A DNA stretch of 8,009 nt, taken from Chitinivibrionia bacterium (GTDB taxonomy: Bacteria > Krumholzibacteriota > Krumholzibacteriia > WVZY01). Positions 1 to 8,009 of this stretch are shown in pieces. How positions within the stretch are numbered: the stretch's first letter is position 1; the number at the start of each line of letters is the position of its first letter. The stretch is taken from positions 1 through 8,009 of the forward strand of contig JACQXT010000117.1 of NCBI GenBank assembly GCA_016208665.1. The letters are read 5' to 3'. The notes below the pieces were generated by a model. The model saw only the letters and a list, made by a program, of their open reading frames with translations. It made no database searches and was not told the origin of the DNA. Both the position numbers and the translations under genes were made by a program.

Positions 1-258
1 GCGCGGCTGGCGCTCGATCTTGTCGACGACCTTGTCGATCGAGGCGTACATATCTTCCGATTCTTCCGTGCTGTTGAAGTCTTTCCCGTTTACTCGAACG
101 CTGATTTCCACGGCATGGCGGTATTTCTCGAGCGAAAACGTGACGTGCGCGGTGTCGATCTGTTCGTAATATTTCTTCAGGTTGAGTATCTTCTTTTCCG
201 CGTAGTCCTTGAGCGCCGGAGTCAATTCATAATGCCGTGCTGTCGTTGTGATCTTCAT
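1..258 (-). CDS. hpf: Ribosome hibernation promoting factor (HPF/RaiA family), 3' end outside window
   Basis: HPF/RaiA proteins bind the small ribosomal subunit in the A/P-site region and promote inactive 70S or 100S ribosomes when growth slows. The 86 visible residues begin MKITTTARHYELTPALKDYA, continue through a KKYYEQIDTAHVTFSLEKYR stretch and a VEISVRVNGKDF strand, and reach MYASIDKVVDKIERQ, the second helix of the beta-alpha-beta-beta-beta-alpha fold; this matches the family along its whole visible length. The ATG has a good Shine-Dalgarno (GAGG at 265-268, six-base spacer). The gene runs off the window at base 1, so a short (about 100 residue) or long (about 180 residue) HPF cannot be told apart. 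It lies downstream of rpoN, as in many Gram-negative bacteria, but 290 bases away, so it may have its own promoter. Family assignment is firm. Confidence 0.93.
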   Translation of the reverse strand, partial: MKITTTARHYELTPALKDYAEKKILNLKKYYEQIDTAHVTFSLEKYRHAVEISVRVNGKDFNSTEESEDMYASIDKVVDKIERQPR

Positions 259-548
259 GCTTCACCTCTTTCGTCACAGGAACTGCCATATCCATACCCG
301 CATCCGTTCGCATGTTCCCTCTCGATGGTGCGGGTGCGAAACAGGAGCGGAACAACCGAGTGCTCATATGATAAAACGGAAGACGGCATAGCTCTGCAGC
401 GGAGCAGCGTGCAGTGTATGAAGGTTCGTAGATTCGACACGTCACCTATTCGTAACAATCCGCAGGGGATCGTCATCTGCAACCCTATGGTAGCCGCCTG
501 ATACTAGTATAATCAATCGAAATCTCTTCGGCCATACCCTCGCCGCGT
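259..548. other. rpoN-hpf intergenic gap, no confident gene
   Basis: This is the longest gap in the window, in a cluster whose other junctions are mostly overlaps. It contains the hpf Shine-Dalgarno at its low end. On the minus strand a 73-codon frame (255-476) has an ATG, an AGGG six bases upstream and a 4-base ATGA overlap with hpf. Its product is Cys- and Arg-rich, resembles nothing I recognise, and its codon third positions are not GC-rich as in the neighbours, so I do not call it a gene. A second minus-strand frame (227-445) looks like chance. I see no tRNA, no convincing terminator hairpin with a T-run and no clear riboswitch. The most likely contents are an hpf promoter and untranslated leader. 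Confidence 0.5.
501..511 (-). promoter_or_regulatory. Possible -10 element / 10-bp palindrome upstream of hpf
   Basis: ATACTAGTAT at 501-510 is a perfect 10-base palindrome in an AT-rich patch of an otherwise GC-rich sequence. On the minus strand it contains TATACT (506-511), a fair sigma-70 -10 hexamer. The hexamer 17 bases upstream reads TGGCCG (529-534), a poor -35 with three of six matches. It could drive hpf with a leader of about 240 bases. The plus strand also carries TATAAT at 508-513, but no gene on that strand would use it. Weak evidence. Confidence 0.22.
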
Positions 549-1985
549 TTAGTAGCTTTTTCGCAGCCGCGCCGGCAAAATATTCAATTGCTCGCGATAC
601 TTGGCCACCGTCCGGCGCGCGATCTCCAATCCGCTGTCTTTCAGCAAATCCGCTATCTTTTGATCGCTCAACGGATTGCGCGGATCTTCGCCCTCGATGA
701 TCTTCCGAATCGTGTCTTTGGCGCTCTTGGCGGATACTTCCCCTCCGTCGTATGTCTTCAAGCTGCTGGAAAAGAAAAACTTGAGCTCAAACACGCCGCG
801 CGGCGTCTGCACGTACTTGTTGGTGGTGACGCGGCTGACGGTCGACTCGTGCATGTTGATTTCGCTCGCCACCTGCTGGAGGGTGAGCGGTTTGAGGAAT
901 GACGTTCCCTTTTCGAAGAATTCCCGCTGCTTGTCGACGATGCACTCCATGACCTTGACCATCGTGCGCCGCCGCTGCTCGATCGTCTGTATCAGCCACT
1001 TCGCTGATTTCAACCGCGACTGAATGAAGTCCCTCGTTTCCCTGCTCCCGTCCTTGCTGTCTTTCATGAGCTCCGACTGATACGCTTGGCTGACCCGAAG
1101 GCGGGGGATATTCTTATCGTTCAGATACACCACATATTTCCCCTCGATGACTTCGACCACGAGATCGGGAATCACGTACTTCGGATCTTCGGCGATGATT
1201 TCGAGTCCCGGCTTGGGATCGAGCGTGCTGATGATCTTGCACTGGTTTTGCACTTCGGCAATCGACAGCTTGAGCTTCTTGCTGATTTCGAGGTACTTCT
1301 TCTGCTTGAAATCGCCGAAGTGGTCCCGGATGATGACGGTTGCGGGAGAATCCCCCAATCCTTTCGCTTCCAGCTGGATGAGCAGGCTTTCCCGGAGATT
1401 CCGCGCGCCGACGCCCGCGGGTTCGAAGGTCTGTATGATGGCGAGCACCCGTTCGACCTCCGCGACATCCGTACGAAACGTGCCCGCCACTTCCTCGAGT
1501 TCGCAGGTCAGGTATCCGCTCTCGTCGAGGCTGCCGATGATGTAGTCTCCGATTGCGAGGATCCGTTCGTCGTCGGTGGCGATGCGCAGCTGGCTGATCA
1601 GCTGGTCGGTGAAGGATCGTTTGGCGACCGGCACTTTCTCGAAGAATTCTTCCGGCGTTTCTTCTCCCAGTCCGTATCCGATTTCGAACCCGTTACGCAA
1701 ATACTCGTCGAGATCTATCTTCTCGACGCGGCTTTCTTCTCCGTCGTCCGCGCCGTCTTCATCCTCGGAGGAGTCTGAATCCGTCTCCTGCCGATCTTCC
1801 TCGGTCTCCTGCGTATCGAGCGCGTCGTCCACTTCCTCCAGCATCGGATTCTCGATCAACTCCTGTTTCAGCATCTGCTGAAGCTCGATCGCGGGCATCT
1901 GGAGCAGCTTCAGCGCCTGCTGAAGCTTCGGCGTCATCACGAGAGTCTGCTTCTGCTTGAGTTGCAATCCGAATTTCATCGCCAT
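549..1985 (-). CDS. rpoN: RNA polymerase sigma-54 factor
   Basis: Sigma-54 directs RNA polymerase to -24/-12 promoters, where an enhancer-binding AAA+ activator must open the complex. All family regions are present in this 478-residue protein. Region I (about 5-50) is Gln/Leu-rich, with QLKQKQTLVMTPKLQQALKL and a later ENPMLEE. Region II (about 50-95) is a very acidic linker. The core-binding part includes FEPAGVGARNL and TLDPKPG. A helix-turn-helix with EINMHESTVSRVT follows, then an FFFSSSL segment. The canonical RpoN box ARRTVAKYRE lies at 456-465, close to the end. I chose the ATG at 1983-1985 because GAGG lies seven bases upstream; the TTG at 1991 would sit only one base from that ribosome site, and another ATG lies at 1979. 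The gene begins 30 bases after the lptB stop. Length and motifs look intact. Confidence 0.97.
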   Translation of the reverse strand: MAMKFGLQLKQKQTLVMTPKLQQALKLLQMPAIELQQMLKQELIENPMLEEVDDALDTQETEEDRQETDSDSSEDEDGADDGEESRVEKIDLDEYLRNGFEIGYGLGEETPEEFFEKVPVAKRSFTDQLISQLRIATDDERILAIGDYIIGSLDESGYLTCELEEVAGTFRTDVAEVERVLAIIQTFEPAGVGARNLRESLLIQLEAKGLGDSPATVIIRDHFGDFKQKKYLEISKKLKLSIAEVQNQCKIISTLDPKPGLEIIAEDPKYVIPDLVVEVIEGKYVVYLNDKNIPRLRVSQAYQSELMKDSKDGSRETRDFIQSRLKSAKWLIQTIEQRRRTMVKVMECIVDKQREFFEKGTSFLKPLTLQQVASEINMHESTVSRVTTNKYVQTPRGVFELKFFFSSSLKTYDGGEVSAKSAKDTIRKIIEGEDPRNPLSDQKIADLLKDSGLEIARRTVAKYREQLNILPARLRKSY

Positions 1986-1992
1986 ATACAAG

Positions 1993-2000
1993 CCTCGCTC
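1993..2000 (-). promoter_or_regulatory. rpoN ribosome binding site
   Basis: GAGCGAGG on the minus strand, with its GAGG seven bases from the ATG at 1985. It decides the rpoN start against the upstream in-frame TTG at 1989-1991, which would leave a one-base spacer. Confidence 0.6.
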
Positions 2001-2015
2001 ATTGGTACGTACGGT

Positions 2016-2709
2016 TTACAGTTTGAATGATTCGCCGAGATAGATTTCCCTGACTTCGGCATCCCGCGCCAGCGAGTCCGCGGTGCCCGATCGCTTGATT
2101 CCTCCCTCGTACATGATGTACGCGCGGTCGGTGATACTCAGCGTGTCGCGGACATTATGATCGGTAATCAGTATGCCCAGCCCTTTTCCCCTCAGCTTCT
2201 TCACGATGAGCTGCAGATCGGCGACCGCGATGGGGTCGATGCCGGCGAACGGTTCATCGAGCAGCATGTTCGCCCCCGGACAGCTGATGCCCGTAGCTTT
2301 TCCGCACGTTGGCGATGTCGAGTTCCTCGAGGAGGGCGGCAAGCCGTTCCATTCGTTCCGCTGAACCGAGCGGCATGGTCTCCAGGATGGCCAGCAGATT
2401 CTGCTCCACCGTCAGCCCCCGGAATATCGACGGCTCCTGGGGCAGGTAACCGATCCCCATTCGCGCCCTCTTATACATGGGCAGGTTCGTTATGGCCGCA
2501 TCCCCCATGAAAATGTCGCCGGCATTCGGCCGGATCATTCCGACGATCATGTAGAACGTAGTCGTTTTGCCGGCGCCGTTCGGGCCGAGCAGGCCGACGA
2601 CTTCGCCCGGATTCACTTCGATCGTTACACGGTCGACGACCGTCCGCTTGCGGTACGTCTTGACGAGTTCCCGCGTGTGCAGCCGCGCTCCGGCTGTTTC
2701 TTTACTCAT
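2016..2709 (-). pseudogene. lptB: LPS export ABC transporter ATPase LptB, disrupted by internal deletion/frameshift
   Basis: LptB is the ATPase that powers extraction of LPS from the inner membrane with LptFG and LptC. The first part (2709 down to about 2269) is fully LptB-like: Walker A GPNGAGKTT at residues 42-50, the Q-loop YLPQEPSIFR with Gln91, and the signature LSGGE at 143-147. Directly after GGE the frame meets HAAR and a TGA at 2254. The rest continues in another frame from the ATG at 2265-2267 as [15 protein letters not shown] (Walker B, D-loop), then [11 protein letters not shown] (H-loop) and the typical C-terminus YLGESFKL, stop at 2016. In E. coli LptB 17 residues (RRRVEIARAL...) separate GGE from LLDEP; here only four bases do, so about 47 bases are missing. 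Both halves are otherwise well preserved, which means either a very recent mutation or a sequencing/assembly error. The start overlaps the lptC stop by eight bases. Confidence 0.9.
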
Positions 2710-3253
2710 TGACTGAACCCTCTCGTTCGACGATCCGGGCTTCTACGTTCTTCCGTATATTGACCGATGATAAATTGTAGTCGCAGTCCAGCCCGTATCC
2801 CGTCAGGATGTCGTCGCCCCGTTTCAATTTCACGAACGTGTTGCTCGTAATCTTCCCCTCCGCATCGATCCAATAAAGGCTGTCCGCCTCGAGAACGTCG
2901 CCGTTCTCCGATACGACGACGACGTTGCCGTAGGCGAGCATATCCTGCGATTCCTGGTACAGTTCACCGCGATCCGACGTGAGCGTCGTTTGCAGAAGAC
3001 CCTGTTCGTCGAAGAAACGTATCGTCGGCGCTTCCAGAACAACCAGTCCCTTCGACGTGTACTTGCTGGCGTTCGGAGCGGTGAGCTTCCACCTGATCCT
3101 GCCGCTGTCGCTCTCCTGCGTCATGAAATCGATGAATGTCTCGTCCGGCGTCCCGCGGCTCGACGAGGGAATGTCCTGGCTCCTCTGGCTGCCGCAGGAG
3201 ACGGCGAGCGCAAGGGCCGCTGCGAAAAGCATCTGTCCAGCGACTTGCCTCAT
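2702..3253 (-). CDS. lptC: LPS export system protein LptC, probable lipoprotein form
   Basis: LptC couples the LptBFG transporter to the periplasmic bridge (LptA or an LptA-like domain) that carries LPS outward. The 183-residue product has an N-terminal hydrophobic segment ending AVSC at residues 17-20, then a Ser/Pro-rich linker, then an OstA/LptC beta-jellyroll from about residue 38 to 175. Family phrases include RIRWKLTAPNASKY, VVLEAPTIRFFDEQG, TLTSDRGELYQ, AYGNVVVVSENGDVLEADSL and ITSNTFVKLKRGDDILTGYGLDCD. E. coli LptC has a plain transmembrane anchor; here a lipobox-like AVSC suggests lipidation, although Ala at -3 is not the strict consensus. The ATG lies three bases after the stop of the lpxL-like remnant. 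The nearest purine-rich AGGAAGG is about 14 bases upstream, a loose spacing. No lptA lies between this gene and lptB. Family call is confident; the anchor type is inferred. Confidence 0.88.
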   Translation of the reverse strand: MRQVAGQMLFAAALALAVSCGSQRSQDIPSSSRGTPDETFIDFMTQESDSGRIRWKLTAPNASKYTSKGLVVLEAPTIRFFDEQGLLQTTLTSDRGELYQESQDMLAYGNVVVVSENGDVLEADSLYWIDAEGKITSNTFVKLKRGDDILTGYGLDCDYNLSSVNIRKNVEARIVEREGSVNE

Positions 3254-3256
3254 AGT

Positions 3257-3376
3257 TCAATACATGACCTTCCTGCCGGCGGTCCGAGGCACGATTCGGG
3301 CCAACGCGACAGTCGATCGAATCAATCCATATTCCACGCTTCGTTTAATGATTTTTTTGATTCTCACCTTCGACAA
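3257..3376 (-). pseudogene. Amino-terminal stump resembling an LpxL/HtrB lipid A acyltransferase
   Basis: In the gap between kdsD and lptC one frame encodes KKIIKRSVEYGLIRSTV followed by ALARIVPRTAGRKVMY and a TGA. A basic start, then an EYxLIR/ALxRxVPR amphipathic helix, is how many lipid A lauroyl acyltransferases (LpxL/HtrB family, about 300 residues) begin. Only about 39 residues are left, so the HX4D catalytic region and everything after it are absent, and the intact lptC follows three bases later. The frame is open back to a GTG at 3491-3493 that touches the kdsD stop, but the extra residues look unlike any family. A TTG (3374-3376) or GTG (3365-3367) start fits the resemblance better; neither has a strong Shine-Dalgarno. 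It may be the stump left by a deletion or a chance likeness in intergenic DNA. I judge this by pattern, not by alignment. Confidence 0.42.
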
Positions 3377-3385
3377 ACCCAGAGA

Positions 3386-3431
3386 GCCGGCGCGGGCCGC
3401 GAGGACCGGCCGGAGATCCCCATGCGCCGGC
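3386..3431. repeat. GC-rich inverted repeat in the kdsD-lptC gap
   Basis: GCCGGCGC at 3386-3393 and GCGCCGGC at 3424-3431 form a perfect 8-base inverted repeat around a 30-base loop. The loop contains a self-complementary CCGGCCGG (3406-3413), and further GGCCGG repeats follow to 3437. Transcribed on the minus strand it would fold into a stable GC hairpin between kdsD and the lpxL-like stump. No T-run follows, so it is not a standard intrinsic terminator. It could protect or punctuate the transcript, or be a scar. Confidence 0.45.
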
Positions 3432-3493
3432 CGGCCGCTCGCGCAGGGGCGCAGGCAATGAGGCAATCCATCGTGCGGGAAGGGGAAGAACAC

Positions 3494-4558
3494 TCAGGCC
3501 TTCAAACCGGCCTTGAGGATGTCGTGGATATGAATGATGCCGATCGGCCGCTTCTCCGAATCCGTGACGAAGAACATCGTGATCGGCCCCGGCGCATTCA
3601 TCTCCATGGCGCTCAGCGCATCCGCGGCGAGCACGGAGGCGTCGATGGTTCGAGGATCAGGCGTCATGAGCTCTTTGACCGGCGTCTGCAGCGCGGCTTT
3701 CCTCTTCACGAGGATTCGTTTCAGGTCTCCGTCCGTGATGATCCCGACCAGCGAGCCGCGGCCGTTGACGACTCCCGTGCAACCGACGCGCTTCTCCATG
3801 ATTTCGAGGAGCGCTTCGCTCAAGGGCGTGCTCTCGCGCACAACGGGGACATCCTTGCCCCGGCGCATCAGTTCTCCCACTGTGAGCGTGAGTCTCTTGC
3901 CCAGGATGCCGCTCGGATGGAAACGGGCGAAGTCCTCCCTCCTGAAACCTTTCCGTTCGATCAGCGCGCTCGCCAGCGCATCCCCCATGACCATCGCGGC
4001 CGTCGCGCTGGTCGTCGGAGCGAGCCCGAGAGAGCCCGCTTCGCGATCCACCATGGTATTCAGCACGATGTCGCTGTTCCGCGCAAGAAACGACGCCGTG
4101 TCGCCGGTGATCGCGATGATCGTAACCTTCAAACGCCTGAGAGGAGGAACGAGTGTGGTGAGTTCGTCGCTCATGCCGCTCTTCGAGACGAAGACGACTA
4201 CGTCATCCTTTCCGACCAGGCCGAGGTCTCCATGCGCCGCCTCGACCGGGTGAATGTAGAAGCTCGGCGTGCCGGTGCTGGTCATCGTCGCCGCGATCTT
4301 CTTCGCGATCAGGCCCGACTTGCCGACGCCGGAAACGATCAGGCGTCCCCTGCAGTTGCATATGGCTTCGACCGCGCGATTGAAATCGTCGCCGATGAGC
4401 TCCCGCACGTTCTTCAGCCCCTGGATTTCGCCGTCGAAAACCTTCCGGGCGCGGTCGCGATCGAGCGTGCGGCCGTCCTTGCGCGTTCGTTCGTTCCCGG
4501 CGGAGAGGCCGGTCTTTGCCGTCTTCTTCCTGCGGGCGTCGAGTGCGGATTTCCTCAT
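3494..4558 (-). CDS. kdsD: Arabinose-5-phosphate isomerase (SIS domain plus two CBS domains)
   Basis: KdsD (KpsF/GutQ family) interconverts ribulose-5-phosphate and arabinose-5-phosphate, the first committed substrate of Kdo synthesis, in the cytoplasm. The 354-residue product has the SIS domain at about 50-200, with GVGKSG (77-82), TGTPSFYIHPVEAAHGDLG (95-113), a Ser-rich KSGMSDE and GLAPTTSATAAMVMGDALA. His214 in HPSG corresponds to the conserved HPGG histidine of the family. Two CBS domains follow (about 228-283 and 293-350), each ending in a typical IITDGDLKR or IIHIHDILK phrase. The ATG overlaps the kdsA stop as ATGA, implying translational coupling. Relative to E. coli KdsD (328 residues) it carries about 26-30 extra, strongly basic N-terminal residues of unknown role. 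Same-frame reading continues upstream inside kdsA, but that part is out of frame with kdsA and is a shadow. KpsF and GutQ paralogues share the architecture; the Kdo neighbourhood favours KdsD. Confidence 0.94.
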   Translation of the reverse strand: MRKSALDARRKKTAKTGLSAGNERTRKDGRTLDRDRARKVFDGEIQGLKNVRELIGDDFNRAVEAICNCRGRLIVSGVGKSGLIAKKIAATMTSTGTPSFYIHPVEAAHGDLGLVGKDDVVVFVSKSGMSDELTTLVPPLRRLKVTIIAITGDTASFLARNSDIVLNTMVDREAGSLGLAPTTSATAAMVMGDALASALIERKGFRREDFARFHPSGILGKRLTLTVGELMRRGKDVPVVRESTPLSEALLEIMEKRVGCTGVVNGRGSLVGIITDGDLKRILVKRKAALQTPVKELMTPDPRTIDASVLAADALSAMEMNAPGPITMFFVTDSEKRPIGIIHIHDILKAGLKA

Positions 4559-5400
4559 AGGCGCGTCCCGGCGTTCGTGTCCATTCCCGCGACGGCGGCA
4601 AACACCGCGGACGCCTGTGCCAAGAGCCCGCCCAGCTCCGCGAACGGCAGCATCGAAGCGGCGTCGCTGAGCGCCTCGGCGGGGGTGAAGTGGGTTTCGA
4701 TGAACAGCCCGTCGCACGGAACGGCCGCCGCTGCCCGCGCAAGGACCCCTGCCAGCGCGGGTTCTCCTCCGGAGCGGTTCCCCAGCGCGGCGGGTTTCTG
4801 AAGGCTGTGCGTCACGTCGAGAATAACGGGACATCCGAATTTCTTCATGCGTGCGAACGACCTGAAATCGACGACGAGATCGTGATAACCGAACACGGAT
4901 CCCCGTTCCGACACGATGACGCGCGACCCGCCCGCGTCCCTGATCTTCTCGATCACCAGACCGATGTCCTCGGGCGAAAGAAACTGTCCCTTCTTCACAT
5001 TCAGGATGCGCCCGCTTCTCGCGGCCTCCTCGATCAGCCTGGTCTGCCGGCAGAGAAATGCGGGAATCTGGAGGATGTCGAGGACTTCCGCCGCCGGCGC
5101 GATTTCCTCCCGGCAATGCACGTCGGACAGCACGGGGCAGCCGATTTCGTCCCGCACGCGTTTCAGAATGCGCACTCCCTCCGCGAGCCCGGGCCCGCGG
5201 AAACTCCTTCCCGAACTCCTGTTGTCCTTGAAGTAGCTCGCCTTGAATACGAACCGGTAGTTCCGCACGGCGGGGAGGTTCGAAATCGCTCCGGCGAGCT
5301 CGAGCGCCATCGCCTCGTGTTCGATTACGCAGGGGCCCGCAATGAGCCACGGCCGCGGATCGCCGTCGAACGCAATGCCGTCTATTTCAGGAAGATTCAT
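4555..5400 (-). CDS. kdsA: 3-deoxy-8-phosphooctulonate synthase, metal-dependent class
   Basis: KdsA condenses phosphoenolpyruvate with arabinose-5-phosphate to give Kdo-8-phosphate. The 281-residue protein is a complete TIM barrel of the family: LIAGPCVIE near the start, FKAS and NRSS (52-63), SFRGPGL, LQIPAFLCRQT (110-120), NVKKGQFLSP (134-143), SERGSVFGY (164-172) and FIETH (233-237). Cys24, His198, Glu235 and Asp246 line up, each 13 residues later, with Cys11, His185, Glu222 and Asp233, the metal ligands of the Aquifex aeolicus enzyme. This is therefore the metal-dependent class, not the E. coli class, which has Asn at the Cys position. The usual DKANRSS motif reads FKDNRSS here (57-63). 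An in-frame TAG lies two codons upstream of the ATG, so this is the first possible start; it begins 11 bases after the pyrG stop. The 3' end overlaps kdsD by four bases. Confidence 0.97.
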   Translation of the reverse strand: MNLPEIDGIAFDGDPRPWLIAGPCVIEHEAMALELAGAISNLPAVRNYRFVFKASYFKDNRSSGRSFRGPGLAEGVRILKRVRDEIGCPVLSDVHCREEIAPAAEVLDILQIPAFLCRQTRLIEEAARSGRILNVKKGQFLSPEDIGLVIEKIRDAGGSRVIVSERGSVFGYHDLVVDFRSFARMKKFGCPVILDVTHSLQKPAALGNRSGGEPALAGVLARAAAAVPCDGLFIETHFTPAEALSDAASMLPFAELGGLLAQASAVFAAVAGMDTNAGTRL

Positions 5401-5411
5401 GGCCTACCGAA

Positions 5412-7883
<2,472 letters not shown>

Positions 7884-7884
<1 letters not shown>

Positions 7885-8009
7885 CAAGGTGCCTCCGCCG
7901 AAGAAGTGTCGAACGCGGATCTCAAGAGCACTGCAAGAGATAGGGGTAACGGAAGGAACGGGCGACAGGAGGGAACGCGGACCGGCCTCCGCTTAGGAGG
8001 CTTGAACCA
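7884..8009 (-). CDS. Possible C-terminal end of an upstream gene, unrecognised
   Basis: One minus-strand frame is open from the window edge for 41 codons and stops at 7884-7886, sharing one base with the kdsB ATG (TGATG). That arrangement is typical of coupled genes in operons. Against it, the residues (Pro/Arg-rich, then a short Leu-rich PLPLSLAVLL stretch) match no family I know, and third codon positions are less GC-biased than in kdsB. The stretch could equally be an untranslated leader of kdsB. No convincing sigma-70 promoter is visible in it. Confidence 0.25.
7985..8001. other. Small perfect hairpin upstream of kdsB
   Basis: GCCTCC (7985-7990) and GGAGGC (7996-8001) flank a 5-base loop and pair perfectly. 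There is no T-run on either strand, so it is not an ordinary terminator. On the minus-strand RNA the 5' arm GCCTCC is also complementary to the GGAGGC that contains the kdsB Shine-Dalgarno (7891-7896). Confidence 0.35.

Noticed and set aside
270..310. Possible sigma-54 promoter (GG-N10-GC) upstream of hpf within GGGTATGGATATGGCAG
   Set aside because: Only the minimal GG/GC spacing fits; the rest of the -24 and -12 consensus is poor.
227..445. Second minus-strand frame of 72 codons in the rpoN-hpf gap
   Set aside because: Runs into the hpf coding start in another frame, has no family resemblance and no good ribosome site.
508..513. Perfect TATAAT on the plus strand
   Set aside because: No suitable -35 at the right distance and no plus-strand gene downstream; it is part of the palindrome.
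531..551. Weak CGGC/GCCG stem just after the rpoN stop as a terminator
   Set aside because: Four-base stem, nine-base loop and no T-run.
2990..4801. Plus-strand open frame of about 600 codons opposite lptC, kdsD and part of kdsA
   Set aside because: The opposite strand carries clear family genes throughout; the Arg/Ala/Asp-rich product is the usual antisense shadow in GC-rich DNA.
4559..5350. In-frame upstream continuation of kdsD through kdsA, which would give a 618-residue protein
   Set aside because: The extra part overlaps kdsA in another frame and has no domain resemblance; kdsD starts at the ATGA junction.
7970..8009. GGTTCAAGCC (T-loop-like) and CTCCTAA (tRNA-Arg CCT anticodon-loop-like) on the minus strand at the window edge
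   Set aside because: The flanking arms do not pair as T-arm or anticodon stem, and no acceptor end or CCA follows.

Overview
The window holds one co-oriented gene cluster. Every convincing gene is on the minus strand, so transcription runs from high to low coordinates. In transcription order it reads kdsB, pyrG, kdsA, kdsD, (lpxL-like remnant), lptC, lptB (disrupted), rpoN, hpf (cut by the window edge). This is the familiar Kdo synthesis / LPS export / sigma-54 neighbourhood of didermic bacteria. The sequence is GC-rich, the genes are packed with 4- to 11-base junctions, and there are no tRNA, rRNA, CRISPR or transposon signals. The source is almost certainly a Gram-negative, LPS-making bacterium. 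The metal-dependent KdsA with a Bacteroidota/Chlorobi-like flavour and the lipoprotein-like LptC suggest the FCB superphylum or a related candidate phylum; that placement is a guess.

Region by region (high to low coordinates). 7884-8009: a short upstream stretch with one open frame that ends in a TGATG overlap with kdsB, and a small perfect hairpin. 7111-7884: kdsB. 7046-7114: a 22-codon micro-ORF that bridges kdsB and pyrG with 4-base overlaps at both ends. 5412-7049: pyrG. 4555-5400: kdsA. 3494-4558: kdsD, which overlaps kdsA by four bases. 3257-3493: a gap with a GC-rich inverted repeat and about 39 codons that look like the amino terminus of an LpxL-type acyltransferase, then a stop. 2702-3253: lptC. 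2016-2709: lptB, broken by an apparent deletion of about 47 bases right after the ABC signature. 549-1985: rpoN. 259-548: a gene-poor gap. 1-258: the first 86 codons of hpf.

How the genes work together: KdsD makes arabinose-5-phosphate, KdsA condenses it with phosphoenolpyruvate to Kdo-8-phosphate, and KdsB activates Kdo with CTP, which PyrG supplies. LptB and LptC belong to the inner-membrane side of the LPS export machine. RpoN and HPF are the usual downstream companions, concerned with alternative transcription and ribosome hibernation.

I see no wholly new system. The points worth attention are the broken lptB, the lpxL-like stump, the absence of kdsC and lptA from their customary places, and the bridging micro-ORF. 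The first two could be real gene decay or assembly errors, and the sequence alone cannot decide.
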